DNA of 64,000 bases, taken from Dryocosmus kuriphilus (taxonomy: Eukaryota; Arthropoda; Insecta; Hymenoptera; Cynipidae). Each line of letters begins with the position of its first letter. Position 1 is the stretch's first letter. Shown here in pieces: positions 51,749-64,000 of this stretch. A program made the translations under genes and the position numbers. The notes under the pieces were generated by a model. It searched no databases. It saw nothing but the letters and a program-made list of their open reading frames with translations, and was not told the DNA's origin. The DNA lies in the NCBI GenBank assembly GCA_038277395.1, contig CM076190.1:135643679-135707678 (forward strand). Reading direction: 5' to 3'.

Positions 51749-54700
51749 CTAATTGTTAACAAGCATGTCTAAAAGGTCATAATCATCGTCTGTGAGTATG
51801 TTCTCGGTATCGTCAGTAGCATCAACGTCCATTACATCGTTTAGTCGGTAGTGTCCCCACGCGAGAGTGTCTGTGGTGTTGGGGAGCAAGCATCGCTTAT
51901 CATCGTGAGGACTCAGTGCAATTTTTGTCTGTCTGATGGTCTCGACATTGTGTAGCCTCGACCTGATGACATACTGGGTTCTGCTTTGGACTGACAAATT
52001 TCTCAAGCATTCCTTGTAATCGTTGAAAGTGATTGTTTTGCGCACAACCTCTGATTTTACACCTTTGACTTTCTTTACAAAGTCTTCACCGTTTACCCGA
52101 ATGCTGTACATTTTACTCCGCAAGCCGACAAATTCAGTGATAATTTTACCACAACACTCATCCTTCATGAGACCCAAAACCTTTTTGTTAGCTTGCGGCA
52201 TTCCAAAAACATTGTCTCGAGGGTAGTCAGAGGTGTCAAATCTGTCAATATCGTCTTTCATGTCGGCGTAAATGTCATTACATTTTACTTCGTAAATAAG
52301 GCTGTCTGTGTCAGTGTATAGTAGTTTGCATTTGTCGCCGTATTTTTTAATCATGTAGTCGTAGTGAAAATCGTAGATTAGGATTTTGGAGATATCCAGC
52401 ACAGCAAGCCCTACATAGACCGGCTTGTTGAACAATACTTCAGTTCGTCTCAGTTCAATCGCAACGAGATTTTCACTGAATATTGCTCGACTGTGAAAGT
52501 TTGGTCGGGCTATGAGGGCTTCTGCTCCATACCTACCCTCCCACTTTGTCACAAGTTTTACATCAACATATTTTCGTACGTTCTCCATTGTCTTTCCGTA
52601 AACTGCATTATTCATCAATTTAAACAAGTTCTTTTCAAATTCGTTTCTAGCATTTGCTCGCATAACAGTATTGAAGTCTATGTAACTTTTAAGCCACGTG
52701 GATTGGTTGAACTGAAGTACTCTATGAATTTTAATGAGCTTAAGTCCATTAGCCAAGGCGTGTTTGAGAGCCCGGTAATGGAGAACGTACTTTCGTTTCG
52801 GTAGCAAGGTAGTTAGGAGCTTCTCCTGGTCGGACCCCGGTGGCTTCGAGTGTTCTGGGCAAAACGGTAAGTCATTGTGCTTGTCATGGAGTTCCACAGG
52901 GTAGTCCAAATCTACTTCCAGAATGTAACCAAAGGGTGAATCATCTGGAATGTTGAAATCAAGGTCTTCGAAATGGGTAAGCCACTCGAAACCACCGTAA
53001 GGGAGAGGTTGTTCCATTGCCCAACCATATAGGTTGTTTGCATCCAAATAATCAATGTAAATAATCTCCCCATCCTTGTTGAAAGCTGGCATGTATTTGT
53101 TATTGGCAATGGCATAACGGTTGGGGCATTGACTTACTCCACCCCTTTTGCCTTGCTCAATCATCAGCAGCATATCAACATCGGTGAGGAGCTCTAATCG
53201 GACCTTTGAATATTTGAGCATGGCATCCCATGTCAAGCCAGGAGTTGTGTAATAGTGTGCTGGATCCAAGTCGTAAGCCTCGAGACACTGTTCTCGGAAG
53301 CTTTCAAAAATGTCAGCCAAAAGCAGAATGTCAGTTTTCATATACAGACTGACGTACTCACCGAGTGTCTTGATATTAAATGCACACCACACCTGTTGTG
53401 CATGTGCATAATCTTCGTCCGATATTGCCGAATCATTAAGAGTGCTGTAAAATGTTTCTTTTGGTGGGAGCTGAGTTTCAATTAGTCTATCTCTCGAGTC
53501 CAAGTATTCATAAGGAAGAACACCTTTCCTCGTGAGAAGCTTAATTTTCTCCCTCTCAACACCGGCAAACACTACACTGACAATTTTATACTGAGTGAGG
53601 TATGACGCTAACTTTTCCAGTGAAGAGGCCATAAATCTGAATGAATCGATGAATCTAAATTTAATCTGGGTTTTCTGAACGTATTTTGTGAATGAAATGT
53701 ATTTCTCTTTATTGAGTGCAAGAACCTCAACTCTTCCCTCAAATTGTGTGGCAATATCACGAATGATAAAGTGAGCGTCATACCCACTCAGATTATGGAA
53801 CACAACAGGTATGGTGTTTGAGACCTGATATGATAAGTTGCAATGCTCATGCGCAGGACCGCGGTACTTACCAGTCAGGTGACAATGATCATGTACCTTC
53901 TTCATTGGGGGATGCAGTGCCTTTCTGACAAATGTGACAAGTTTTGGCATCTATAAAGGCTTCCTGCTGCTCAAAAGTTATTTTTTCCATTGGTACTGGT
54001 GATGCCAAGATCTTGTCACATTTCTGAGCAATCTCCAGTAATTGCTCAGCAAACCACTTTGCTGGCTCCACATCCTCTGGACATGAGTCGTAGAAAGATA
54101 GGTTATCGTCATAACTGCACTTGAACATGTAGCCAATATTGAAGACCTTGTGTCTTTCAAAGACCTCAGTATTCGAGATTTTTTTTCTGCCCCTTCATCA
54201 TTTACGGGTATCAAAAGGGATTCACAATCCGCGTAAATGATGAAAGGAACCCGCTCGCGGTTCTTAAAGTTTTTAAACTCAACAATGTTCCTCCCGGGTT
54301 TTGGAAGCACCACTCTGCAGTCATTTAGTTTTATACAATCTTCAGTGTGTGCTTCCAGTTTCTCAGCTTTGATAAAGTAGTGCAAGCACCGGTCACAAAT
54401 GAGCTTTTTTCTGCAATTTTTTGACAGTTGTCTAGAGACCAATCTCGATAGATCCTTAATCCAAACGTAGTGAAAATTGGAGGTTCTTGGTTCTCCTTCT
54501 TCTTCTTCTTCTTCACCATCCACACAAACATAATCTTCCTCGACACGAAGAAGATTTACGTGTGTGTCTCTTTTTTGTGAGGTGAGATGAAGAGGAACCA
54601 CTGTGAATTTATTTTCACTCTTCTTTACAAGGCCGTACACATTCACAGAAATTTGATTCTTCTCCTCGAATTTTTTCACATCCTTGAGTGCAACTGGAAA

Positions 54701-55591
54701 ACTGATGTTGGAAAAATCCAGTTCATCTCTGTATGGTTGGTATTTTGACACGCGATTAGCATGTCTAGTATCATCAGGTGGGTGTAGGGCCGAGAGAATA
54801 CCCCACTTGAAGCACTCATTGTCGTAGTCATTTTTTACATTTACACAAGCTTCTTTTTTCTTGATCGATGGTGGAAGTTCGATGTATGAACCTGCCTTTA
54901 GCGGGTTCAGCTTGTTGATGTTGATGGAAAGCTTGATGATTGAGTGGAGGGTCCATCCAGAGTCTTTCTCCTCAAACTCCTCCATCTCCTTGAGGACTGG
55001 GTACCTCACGTACGTTTCAAACCATAATTTCAAGTCAGTGGTGGAATATATGGCTTCGTTCTTTGACTTGAAATTTTTATCATCAGGCTCATCTTTGCCG
55101 ATTTTTGTATAGTAGCAAAGTAGTAATCCATTTATTTTCAAAGCCTTGTGTTTTTTTAATTCTTTACCCACTTGAACAATGAATAATTGCTGAGCATCAT
55201 TCAAAAAGGCAAGAACATTTTTATGTATTAAGTTGGCCACTACACACGTTTTAACACGACTATTGAAAGCCTTGTCTACATCTATCCACTTTACCCGATT
55301 ATTGATGTCATCTGGTTTCTTCAGCACATGTCCTCCTCCTTTCTTCATCAATAAATCAAAGCGTGCCTCTAAGCATGTGAGCTTCTCAACCAGGTTCAAG
55401 CACTTTTGTTTTCTGCCTAATGACTGCGGTGGTGTCTTCCTATAAAGTTCTCTCCTGACAGTCCTTAGACAAAGCGAGCACTCATTCTTCCACTTTGTGA
55501 TTTTATCTAGAGGTGCGTATCCAGACGACAACATTAGAGTCAACGCATCCTCTATTCCGGGAATGAGCTTCACGCACTCGTCGAGTATCAT
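51749..55591 (-). pseudogene. POLB: Protein-primed DNA polymerase B, two frameshifts
   Basis: Replicates the element. Two open parts: an N-terminal 537-codon frame (55591-53978) and a C-terminal 733-codon frame (53950-51749), with a middle piece in a third frame (54128-53889); total length (about 1280 codons) matches a full Polinton POLB. Exonuclease: IIYADCES (Exo I, N-terminal part), HNLSGYDAHF (Exo II), YMKTDILLLADIF (Exo III). Polymerase: DANNLYGW (motif A), NAVYGKTMENV (motif B), YTDTDSLI (motif C). The break near 54180 is in a run of eight A. The second, near 53905-53925, is in a C/A-rich stretch. Either is a mutation or a base error. Confidence 0.9.
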
Positions 55592-55629
55592 TTTTACTAT
55601 GAATATGGAATAAAAAAAACACTAATAAA

Positions 55630-55842
55630 GTCTTTCACGCACACTGTATATTTAAAATCGCTGCACTTTCGTTAACTGTCTTTTTTTCTCAAACACACAC
55701 ACACACACACACACCCACGCAGTATATGTAAAGCCGCTAACAATGTCCTTAGCTGCACTTTACGTTGAGTGTCTTTTTCACGCACACTGTACACTTAAAG
55801 CAGCTAACAATGTTTTTAGCTGCACTTTACATTGAGTACCTT

Positions 55843-55895
<53 letters not shown>

Positions 55896-55910
55896 ATAAT
55901 ACAAAGTTAC
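55630..55910. repeat. Tandem repeat with (AC)n runs before POLB
   Basis: Three related units of about 95 bp with cacgcacactgtacacttaaag, gctaacaatgt and agctgcactttacgttgag, interrupted by (AC)n at 55688-55713 and 55850-55888. In the leader of POLB. Confidence 0.75.
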
Positions 55911-56146
55911 TAGCAAAGTTCTCAACTAGAATAAAACTTCACTGGAGATTCTTCAATACTTTTTCACTTGCTGAACACGGTTCAATGACAGACTGAAACC
56001 TCTGCATTTTCACTTTTTTAAATACACTAACCTTATTTCAGAATTCAATAGTAATGTTCACAAAAAACTATACTGAAGATTTTCTTCACTCAATGTGAGA
56101 TGCTTGACAGACAACGCCGAACTGAGGTCACTCCGTTCCACTCGCT

Positions 56147-56154
56147 CTTTTATA
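56147..56154 (-). promoter_or_regulatory. TATA box inside the right TIR edge
   Basis: TATAAAAG on the minus strand, about 556 bp upstream of the POLB ATG, embedded in a small palindrome (cgctcgattttataaaagagcg). Could drive POLB with a long leader. Confidence 0.4.
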
Positions 56155-57403
56155 AAATCGAGCGAAGCTGGGTGCGCGGCATCGTATATGTATGTAAATG
56201 AAGAAGTGTGTGTGTAATGTATGCGCGTCGATACATTGCATCATTATGTGTATTCCTACAGGCTTATGCTTGCCGAAACGTGTCTAGTGATGCTGCGTTG
56301 GAGGGGGAAGGGCGGGTGGGAGAGGAAGTGGAAACCGGTGAGAGGAAACGCCACAGCTATCATTATGCGTGTTTGAACAGGCTTATGCTTGTCTAAACCT
56401 GTTTAGTGATGCCGTGTTGAGGGGAAAGGGCGGGTAGGAGGGGAAGCGGTAGGCGGTGAGAGAAAATGCCATGGCTATCATTATGCGTGTTCCAATAGGC
56501 TTATGCTTGTCGAAGCCTGTTTAGCGATGTCTTGACGAGGGGAAAGGGCGGGTGGGAGGGAAAGCGGTGAGAGGAAGCTGTTGGAGAGTGAGAGGGATAG
56601 AATATTCGAGAAGTAAAATAAAATACATAAACTAAATAGTAATAAGGAATGTATTCTGACACACACTACAGGGAAAAGTGATTGATTTTTCTTCATCATT
56701 GTTTTTCAATATCTGATTATTTTGAGATTTTCGAGTTTTGTTTCAGGAGTACGGAATTATACAAGAGGAAAATGTGATTGCATTTCTTGAGCACAATTGT
56801 TGTTTTTCAATATCTGATTATTTTGAGATTTTCGAGTTTTGATTCAGCAGTATGGAATTTTGCAAGAGGAAAAAGTGGTTGCATTTCTTGAGCACAATTG
56901 TTGTTTTTCAATATCGGATTATTTTGAGATTTTTGAGTTTTGTTTCAGGAGTACGGAATTTTACAAGAGGAAAAAGTGATTGCATTTCTTGAGCAAAATT
57001 GTTGTTTTTCAATATCTGATTATTTTGAGATTTTCGAGTTTTGATTTAGCAGTATGGAATTTTACAAGAGGAAAAGTGATTGCATTTCTTGAGCACAATT
57101 GTTGTTTTTCAATATCTGATTATTTTGAGATTTTAAATTATTACATCATGTTGCGTAATGTCACGAGACTCATCCTTTACCCATCCGTTCCTTCTCACAC
57201 CCATAATGGGGTCAGCGCTAGGGTGAGAGAGAGGGGGAAAGCGTGTTCAGACCTGCATCGTGTGCCTGCCGAAATAAATGGAGATGAATTCTCGCGCCTT
57301 TAAACTTCTACGATCAATGACATCACAATAATGGGTTCAGCGCTAGAGGGAGGGGAAAACACGTTTGAACCTGCATCCCATTGAATCTATGCTCTTATAT
57401 TTT
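56153..57403 (-). repeat. Right terminal inverted repeat of the Polinton
   Basis: About 1.25 kb, matching 41778-42945 in reverse complement. It holds three copies of a 119-bp repeat (unit starts cattatg at 56241, 56360 and 56479), one more than the left TIR, and the same 102-bp repeat array (56700-57135). The (CA)n run is shorter than on the left. Confidence 0.9.
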
Positions 57404-57751
57404 AGTATACAAAGCGATGGAGAGTGAAAGAGGGAGAGAATTTTCGAGAAGTAAATTCCAATACATAACCTTAATAGCAATAAGGAATGTGGCGTTCACA
57501 CAAAGCTTGTAGTTGTGCTACATATAGTAAATACCTACGTCAACATTCCTACTTTACCGATACTGCCGATAACGGACATTGGTGCCATCTATCGGCGAGA
57601 AAAGAACTTTGTGTTCGTGGAACTCTACCTTACCGACTCAGGGTAACACCGACTGTTGATACTTAGCGCGGACATGTACCACTGAGGGAGTAGTAGCGCC
57701 ATCTGTCGACGGCAGCGTGAAGCTTGTCGTGGTGGGGCCGGACATACACTG
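57404..57751. other. Right flank with a partial copy of a TIR motif
   Basis: At 57410-57490 the sequence resembles 56572-56650 inside the right TIR: both have gagagtga, attcgagaagtaaa, aatacataa and aataaggaatgt in order. Then two copies of gccatct followed by a purine-rich word (near 57573 and 57699) precede the ORF1 at 57752. No gene is seen. Confidence 0.55.
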
Positions 57752-58447
57752 CTATACTACTGACGATTTTTTCTTAAGTACAATAACTTGGTCACACGCC
57801 AGTCCTTGTCGCTCGAGGTCCTCCTTGATTTCCTCCGCCGGTAGGTTGGGTAGTCTCTTGGCGATTATGCGCTTTTTACGTAGCCACTTCGGTGTATACG
57901 TATAATATGCCATATTGACCGAGTTTAGCTTCTCTTGAAGCGCTTGAGAATCCTGGATTGACTTTGGATGAATTGTCAGCTTGGTGGCTGAATAGTCAAT
58001 CCTGATGTCCTTGTTTTTACACGCACTCTTGATGGAGTTGATGCATTTGGAGTAGTTGTCGATTTTTTCTGTTACGATTATTGGTGGAACCTTTGTTTCT
58101 TTTTTCTTTGGTTGTTCGTCATCTACTGGGTCATCTGTGGTTTCATCCTCCATTTGTTCGTTGTCCTCTGGCAAGTCCTTCAATAGGACCCCGAAGCTGT
58201 TATAAGTAGGCACTGCAATGATGGTTTCATCGCCATTGCTAACGGATGTTGCTTGCTTCTTCCCTTGAGAAAGGGCATTGCTGCTGCTGTCGCAACCCGC
58301 CATGGCAGCTGTCAGAAGTTTTTTTTTGCCTTTACTTAGGCTAAGGATTTCCTGAATTAGGCTTCTTGCACTAAGACCTTGTTTTTTATGATAACGCGAA
58401 CCATGCTTCACTACTTCGCGAAATGGGGCAGCACGAGCTGCTCCCAC
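57752..58447 (-). pseudogene. Jockey-like ORF1 (Gag-like), truncated
   Basis: 231 codons. The C-terminal part (LNSVNMAYYTYTPKWLRKKR, RLPNLPAEEIKEDLERQG) is a PRE_C2HC-type domain as in the ORF1 of Jockey-superfamily LINEs, which packages the RNA. The zinc knuckles and the reverse-transcriptase ORF2 that should follow are missing, and the frame stops before the knuckles. The first codon is GTG; the first in-frame ATG is residue 49 (MAGCDSSS). So this is a truncated copy. Acidic central region (DDPVDDEQPKK) is ordinary for this family. Confidence 0.65.
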
Positions 58448-58752
58448 CTTTGATTCATTTGGAATTTTGGTCGTCAGAGCTTCGGTGCGCGGGAACTACT
58501 AGCGTGTAGTCATGTGTCAATGTCTGTCGATCAATGTCAATCGCGAATGTGAGTTTGCTCTCAGAAACGAAATTGTCGTGGCTCAATCTGTCTGTCAATC
58601 GTCAATCTCCTGTCAATCGTGTCTGTCAATTCCGCAACAACTCACAAAACCTGTCAGAATGATATGATTTTTGAATTCCACAGTTTATATAGGCAGCAGC
58701 ATGAAACCTTCTGTATGAGTGATGACGGAAATATATGCTTCTTGCTCGAAGT
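58448..58752. other. Spacer, no gene seen
   Basis: Repeats of tgtcaatcgtgtctgtcaat around 58515-58630 make a short-period tandem array. No coding. Confidence 0.5.
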
Positions 58753-59333
58753 CTACAAAGCTATTATAATTTGAATATAAGGTTCAGCAACCTCACCTCT
58801 TTTCTCTTCAAGGATTTCATTACAACTTTCGCCATCGTATATGGATCCTCTATTATCGCCTTCAAGACCTTCATCTTCTTGCACAAGACTTCTCATGTCG
58901 TCCGGTATCTCTGTTTCGAAAATATCTTCGCAGTCCTCCTCCGGAATCTCCATCTCGTCTGATGGGTAAACTTCTTGTGCGAGAGTTCTTACGGCGTTTG
59001 GTATCTCATTAGTGTGAAAGTCTTCGCAGTCTTCCTCCGCGAATCTCCATTTCGTCTGATGGGTGAACTTCTTGTGTAATAGTTTCTTACGGCGTCGGTA
59101 TCTCAGTTTATTGCCAAAAACTTCGCAATCTTCCTCCGGAATCTCCATCTCGTCTGGTGGATGCAGTTCTTGTGCAATAGTTCTTGCGCCGTCCGGCATC
59201 TCGTTATTGCCAACATCTTCGCAGTCTTCTTCTGGAATCTCCGTCTCGTCTGGTGGATGGACTTCTTGTGCAAGAGTTCTTACGTCTTCAGCATGTGGTA
59301 CATTTGACGTCTTCTTCTTTCGCCTCCCTTTTC
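58753..59333 (-). CDS. Exon of a repeat protein, ~97-bp coding units
   Basis: An open exon preceded by a splice acceptor (gttatgatatag, minus strand, AG at 59334-59335), so it belongs to a gene reading toward lower coordinates. It contains four copies of a 96-99-bp unit (centres near 58950, 59048, 59147 and 59242), each encoding about 32 residues with PDEMEIPEEDCED and RTLAQEVHP-type motifs. The third unit is out of frame in its middle (KLLHKKFTHQTKWRF) and comes back into frame, so two indels compensate. The last 50 codons are acidic. No family recognised; a downstream exon of the degraded gene copy is possible. Confidence 0.5.
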
Positions 59334-60300
59334 CTATATCATAACATACATGAGGATCAGCACCCTATAATATTACGGACGAGACAAGGGCAATTGAAAC
59401 AAAGAATTAATTGTACACCAAAATAGTTTTGCATTTTCAAACTTAAAATACGTTTATGATTGAAGAAAACAGTTTCATTTTTAATTCAAAAAGAATGAAT
59501 GTTCAAAAACAAAGTTAAATTTTCAGCAAGGTAGTTGAAGTTTTGAAAAAAAATAATTGAATTTTAACAAAATAGATGAATTTTAAGCATAAAATATGAA
59601 TCTCCAACAAAAATTAATTTTTAACAAAGAAGTTCAACGTTTCAAACCAAATACACCCTGCCTGCTTACGCTCGGAGCGAGCGAACGTTGTGTTCACTTT
59701 AAGTGAAGGCTACTTACGACCATGCCCCCAAAACCGCACTTAAATGCAATTTCCAGTGTAGTTGAATTTTTAATCAAGAAGATTAATGTTTTACCAAAAA
59801 AAGACGAATTTACCAAAAAAACAAAATTTAAACTATTAACTAAAAACGATCAATTTTCTAACCAATAAGCGAATTGTGAATGTTTGAGTTCAAAAATTCA
59901 TTTTCAACAAAAAAAAAACGAGTTTTTCAAGAATGCAGTTTAAATTTCAAATGACGGAGATGATCTTGAACTAATACAATGAATTTTTTAACAAAGTAGT
60001 TAAACTATCAATGAATCAGTCACAATTTTAATCCAGATAATTATTGTCAGTACTAAAAATACGAATTTACAAGAAAGTACATCAATTTTCAACCAAATTG
60101 TTGAATTTTAAACTAGACACATCAATTTAATCAACCAATAATGAAACAGATTTGAAAAATTTACAGTTTACAAATAAAGTCTCGTTCTTTTATTTTGCAA
60201 CGCAAATAATTTTACAAAAATAAAACAGTGGCATCGCTAAAAAACATATCAATTAGTGCCGATAGTGGCGTGAAGCGTAAAATTGTATCAAGGAATTTTT
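59334..60300. other. AT-rich interspersed repeats
   Basis: Loose repeats of a aattttcaaccaaa-type word from 59460 to 60130, and a palindrome-like gctcggagcgagcg at about 59670. Similar words occur at 35740-35830. No gene. Confidence 0.55.
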
Positions 60301-60317
60301 TTATTACTCACTGTCGG

Positions 60318-60437
60318 GTCCATCTTTTTCATATCGCTTAATTTTTCTTTCGAATATACTCCTTCACCCTGTCACTTTCCATATCTGCAGCTAGACTTTC
60401 CATATGTCTTTTAGACACTAACCACCATCGATAAAAA
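60318..60437 (-). CDS. Possible short exon
   Basis: After an acceptor-like ttttgttttag (minus strand) a stretch reads RWWLVSKRHMESLAADMES and ends at a stop after RVKEYIRKKN. It may be a last coding exon of the gene at 58753-59333 or its neighbour. The evidence is a single acceptor and one short frame. Confidence 0.3.
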
Positions 60438-62039
60438 TCTAAAACAAAAGTCAATAATATATGAATATATCATTAAATAATGGTTACGTTATTCCCTTCT
60501 TTGGAAATCGTTATACTGTTTTTTACCACTGACAAGTTACCTTTAATCGCAAACACCTTCCTTGGATCTAATTGATTTTCCGGCTTCTTTTCTTGTTGAT
60601 TGCGCGATTTGCTAACCTTTTCCTGTGAGTGTACTCACGGTAAGTACTTTTGAACCAAACACAGCCACTGCTAAGTTCTTATAACAAACATTGCATTGGA
60701 AGTAATTTTGCCATCGCTAAATAATAGGTATCCTTAGCGATCCAAATTCCCCTTCCTAAGTGAATCTAGAAAGAAATAAAATATTCACAGTCATAAGTGT
60801 ATTAACATATATTTTTAGACTGTGCAAGTAAAATGAAATGACAAAAATGAAATGGGATTTACAAAATATATAATCTATCTATAATAATATAATATATGTT
60901 CCGAAAGAAAGACGTGTGCGAGGGAAAATTAACATTATTTTTAAAATAAAATTTCTGTTTACTGCTTTAAGATCGGGGTGACCGAGGACTTTTTTTTGTC
61001 AAGATAACACCAAATTTTAATTTTTTTTAGTATTTGAAAAAATCCTTTTATTGGGTTACTTCGAGTTAGTCGGAAACAAACCTCCCCCGCATAAGCCGTT
61101 AAAAAATTCACATAGTTTTCACGTTTCTTTGTACCGTTGTCAAGCTAATTCAAAATGTTGGACTTTTTCTATTTTTTTCGAAAATCTGTTTACTGCGTGT
61201 AGTGGCCAAGGAACGTCCCCCCTTCAGAAACAACCCTAAAAATGTTGTCAGTTTTCCCCGCGTATTTCTCACCGTTTTCGAGATAATTCAAATTTTTAAA
61301 TTTTTTTAATTCTTAAATTTTTGTAAAGAAATAGTGACATTAGCGGAGAATTGTGAGAAAATAGTGTGTTTTTATACTTTTGGGATTATTAATTGGAAGA
61401 AATTCAATAAAAAAACCTGTATAATTTTTTTGTTTTGTTTCGGGTCGTGGAATTGAAATCTTTACTTTTGGGGGTTTTTTTGCTAAATTGCACCTTTAAT
61501 TTCTCATGAAAAAAATTAATAATTTAAAACTTTATTTTTTATCTAAAAAGGAGTCGGAAGAAAACAGTTTTTCAAAAAGACCCATCTTTCAAAAACTTTT
61601 TTAACGTATTATACGAGCCAAATTTGAAAAATTTGTTTTTTGGAAAATGGGACAATTTTCGTTTCAAAAAATTTTTTAAAAATTTTTGGAAAACTAATAC
61701 AATTTCAAACTTATTAATTTAAAATTTTTTTTATGCAATCAAATTTTTAAAGGGTTTTTTTTCAAAACAAACTTTAAAATTTCCGGTTTCTAAATTCTAT
61801 TTTTAAAATTTTAAAAAAATTAAAAATTTAAAAATTTAAAAATTAATTTTTTAAAATTACTACCCGAAAGTTTTTGGGGAAAGTTTTTGGGGGTTTGGGA
61901 CAAATCCCAATTTCCTTTTCAAATTGATTTAAAAATTTGCAAAATTTACCTGATTTTTTTGAACTTCATCTCAGCTAAAAAAAAATGAACTAACAGAAAT
62001 CACAAAAATTGTTTTGAAAACAATTTTTGAAAAGGGAAA
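60438..62039. other. AT-rich, increasingly degraded sequence
   Basis: No gene seen. From about 60950 base runs (aaaaaa, tttttt, gggg) become frequent and unusual, as in the rest of the right end. Confidence 0.5.

Positions 62040-64000
<1,961 letters not shown>

Larger units (their letters stand above)
41778..57403. mobile_element. Maverick/Polinton element with TIRs
   Basis: A 15.6-kb virus-like DNA transposon. Terminal inverted repeats of about 1.2 kb (41778-42945 and 56153-57403) enclose the full Polinton gene set: chromodomain integrase, protein-primed family B polymerase, packaging ATPase, adenovirus-type protease and major and minor capsid candidates, plus the accessory proteins often seen in insect Polintons. 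Gene layout is two opposed blocks around a divergent promoter at 48275-48331. Damage is limited to two frameshifts in POLB and a missing protease ATG, so insertion looks recent. A 6-bp target duplication was not identified, and the true right end may lie beyond 57403. Confidence 0.95.

Noticed and set aside
41778..57403. 6-bp target-site duplication of the Polinton
   Set aside because: The bases beside the TIR ends do not match each other, so none is claimed.

Overview
The window is repeat-dominated DNA from an arthropod nuclear genome, most likely an insect. Evidence: spliced genes with GT/AG introns, P-element, Ty3/Gypsy, mariner and Maverick/Polinton transposons, several satellite arrays and no bacterial gene organisation. 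The interspersed 'fold-your-own' AT-rich spacer repeats (runs of aattttcaaccaaaaa and its complement) are reminiscent of some wasps, but the order cannot be fixed from this sequence. A 500-N gap at 34914-35413, homopolymer-linked frameshifts in almost every element and a 179-T run near the right end show that part of the sequence is low-quality assembly.

Region 1 (1-16150). After short repeats, a P-element-like (THAP9-type) transposase pseudogene runs on the + strand from about 1300. Its last intron is split by a nearly intact Ty3/Gypsy LTR retrotransposon (5278-14802) with TG..CA LTRs, a 4-bp AACT target duplication, PBS and PPT. The P-element C-terminal exon resumes at 15319, in phase with the exon ending at 4918. 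The Gypsy element carries gag, PR, RT, RNase H and INT in broken frames, then two accessory ORFs after pol, each with a zinc-finger-like C-x2-C-x11-H-x3-C module. Its LTR also encodes a short leader ORF that ends at a splice donor and is in phase with an acceptor just before the first accessory ORF. This is the most unusual system here.

Region 2 (16150-35413). A second decayed transposable-element gene (16965-18818), an internally deleted mariner-like element (19463-20249), possible LTR remnants, and tandem arrays with unit lengths of about 370, 320, 170, 115 and 59 bp. There is little unique coding sequence.

Region 3 (35414-41777). A divergent pair of probable spliced genes: a minus-strand gene with three exons in continuous phase, and a plus-strand gene with an untranslated first exon, sharing a roughly 500-bp promoter region.

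Region 4 (41778-57403). An almost complete Maverick/Polinton, a virus-like self-synthesising transposon, with ~1.2-kb terminal inverted repeats. Left to right: small OB-like protein, 207-aa conserved protein, major capsid candidate, small ORF, minor capsid candidate, adenovirus-type protease and PLA2-like protein (all minus); packaging ATPase, DUF8207-like protein, fibre-like protein and chromodomain integrase (plus); and a protein-primed-type DNA polymerase B with two frameshifts (minus). The capsid, protease and ATPase set would build particles; POLB and INT would replicate and insert the DNA.

Region 5 (57404-64000). A partial extra copy of a TIR motif, a truncated Jockey-like ORF1, an exon made of ~97-bp coding repeats, and from about 62040 a badly degraded colinear copy of 35800-39100 (the divergent gene pair).
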